Assembly (NCBI GenBank): GCA_020720525.1
Contig: DYON01000163.1
Span: 1-5,979 of the forward strand
Length of the DNA stretch: 5,979 nucleotides
Reading direction: 5' to 3'
Origin: Acetofilamentum sp.
GTDB lineage: Bacteria; Bacteroidota; Bacteroidia; Bacteroidales; DTU049
Part shown: positions 4,969-5,979 of the stretch, piece by piece
Position numbering within the stretch: the first letter of the stretch is position 1
Layout: every line of letters starts with the position of its first letter
Translations under genes and position numbers: made by a program
Notes under the pieces: model-generated
Seen by the model: only the letters and a program-made list of their open reading frames with translations
Told to the model about the DNA's origin: nothing
The model's database searches: none

Positions 4969-5979
4969 TTGGCTCGCAAAAACTGGACAACTTGGATGGC
5001 ATTTCGCTACTGGCGCTCAAAAAAGTCGTTTAGTATCATCAATATTATTTCGGGGATTTCGTTTTGGGGCATCGCCATTGGTACAGCTGCACTCATCATT
5101 GTCCTTTCGGCATTTAATGGGCTCGAAGGCATGGTAAACAGCATGTTCAACAGCTTTCACAGCGATATTCGCATCGAGCCAGTATCGGGAAAGTATTTTC
5201 AAAATCGCGATATCGACACTTCAAGAATAATTGCTCTCGAAAGCGTTGCCAATATGAGTTTTGTGGTCGAAGATATTTGTATGGTTCGCTACAACGACCG
5301 TCAGCAAGTTGCAATGCTCAAGGGCGTTTCGCCCAATTGCGGATACGAGGAGCGTTTTGCACCATTGATGCTAAATGGAAATTCAAAAATTGAGCACGAC
5401 AGTGTTTCGTTTGCTCTTATTGGCGCCGGACTTTATTATTCGCTTGGGGTAAACCTGAACGACTACTCTACTCCCATTACATTCTACAGCCCAAAACGCA
5501 CAGCAGCTGCATCGGCCGATATTTCAGCGGCATTCGAAACAGCTGTTGCGGTGCCAGGCGGAATGTTTTCGGTTCAGCAAGACTTCGATGAAAAATACAT
5601 CATTGTACCAATTCGCATAGCACGCAATTTGCTCGAATATGAGAATATTTCTACCGCAATAGAAGTAACAGCAAAACCCAACACTTCGCTTTCCGAACTC
5701 GAAAAAGAACTTCAACAACTAGCTGGCGACAATTTTGTAGTAAAAAATCGCATTGAGCAGGAAGAAGCACTTTACAAAATCATGAAAAGCGAAAAACTTA
5801 TTGTTTTTCTAATTCTGTCTCTGATTCTTCTAATTACTTCTTTCACCATTATATCGACTCTTACACTCGTTATATTAAGTAAACAAAAAGATTTATCGAC
5901 ACTCTATTCGCTTGGAGCCAGTGTAAAACAAATTCGAAAGGTACTGGTGAGCTACGGATTTTTCATTAGTCTCATTGGA
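4969..5979 (+). CDS. FtsX/LolC-E family ABC permease, 3' end cut off
   Basis: The frame is open for 337 codons to the window edge. It encodes the first transmembrane segment (about residues 23-48, INIISGISFWGIAIGTA and following), a large periplasmic MacB-like core (about 50-270), and a second transmembrane segment (about 277-303) followed by KQKDLSTLYSLGAS, the typical cytoplasmic turn of FtsX domains. Together these resemble LolC/LolE, inner-membrane components that pass lipoproteins to a carrier for outer-membrane delivery; the family normally has about 400 residues and four segments, so roughly the last two are missing here. A TTG at 4969 is preferred as start because it gives about nine residues before the conserved MAFRYWRSKKS segment and lies 2 nt after rbfA. 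The ATG at 4996 is the alternative and would begin directly at that segment. No ATPase (LolD) gene is in view. A MacB-like exporter role is possible but less likely. Confidence 0.88.
   Translation, partial: MARKNWTTWMAFRYWRSKKSFSIINIISGISFWGIAIGTAALIIVLSAFNGLEGMVNSMFNSFHSDIRIEPVSGKYFQNRDIDTSRIIALESVANMSFVVEDICMVRYNDRQQVAMLKGVSPNCGYEERFAPLMLNGNSKIEHDSVSFALIGAGLYYSLGVNLNDYSTPITFYSPKRTAAASADISAAFETAVAVPGGMFSVQQDFDEKYIIVPIRIARNLLEYENISTAIEVTAKPNTSLSELEKELQQLAGDNFVVKNRIEQEEALYKIMKSEKLIVFLILSLILLITSFTIISTLTLVILSKQKDLSTLYSLGASVKQIRKVLVSYGFFISLIG

Noticed and set aside
1..5979. CRISPR array, mobile element, tRNA/rRNA, phage or defence system
   Set aside because: I found no spaced direct repeats, transposase or integrase motifs, terminal inverted repeats, cloverleaf or rRNA-like stretches, or defence-protein motifs. 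The window reads as housekeeping and envelope genes.

Overview
The window looks like ordinary chromosome from a member of the Bacteroidota. It is moderately AT-rich. Start codons lack Shine-Dalgarno sequences, and two TAnnTTTG boxes (the -7 consensus of Bacteroidota sigma factor) sit upstream of genes. The gene content also fits: a GldJ/GldK-like SUMF1-fold protein, and rbfA followed directly by a LolC/E-type permease gene. I cannot name a genus.

Layout: positions 1-90 hold the 3' end of an unrecognised plus-strand gene, closed by a bidirectional hairpin terminator at 118-149. Positions 167-1940 hold a minus-strand two-gene operon: an isocitrate/isopropylmalate dehydrogenase family enzyme (1940 to 741), then 7 nt later a small HD-domain protein (733 to 167) whose central His-Asp doublet reads Ala-Asp. 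A divergent intergenic region (1941-2055) carries a plus-strand -7 box inside a small dyad, followed by a short hairpin and T-run. Positions 2056-4516 hold a plus-strand pair separated by 4 nt: a SUMF1/FGE-fold exported protein without the catalytic cysteines, and a family 5 solute-binding lipoprotein with no permease or ATPase gene next to it. After a 111-nt gap with a triplicated 8-bp repeat and a second -7 box come rbfA (4628-4966) and, 2 nt later, an FtsX/LolC-E permease gene (from 4969) that runs off the window end.

How the genes may work together: the dehydrogenase operon is central or biosynthetic carbon metabolism with an HD protein of unknown role. The SUMF1-like and solute-binding proteins are both predicted to be exported or envelope-attached and are probably co-transcribed. 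RbfA (30S maturation) and the lipoprotein-release permease appear to share a transcript, possibly leaderless. I found no CRISPR array, phage, insertion sequence, tRNA or rRNA, and no convincing novel multi-gene system. The points most worth a second look are the altered HD motif beside the dehydrogenase, and the SUMF1-like/solute-binding pair.
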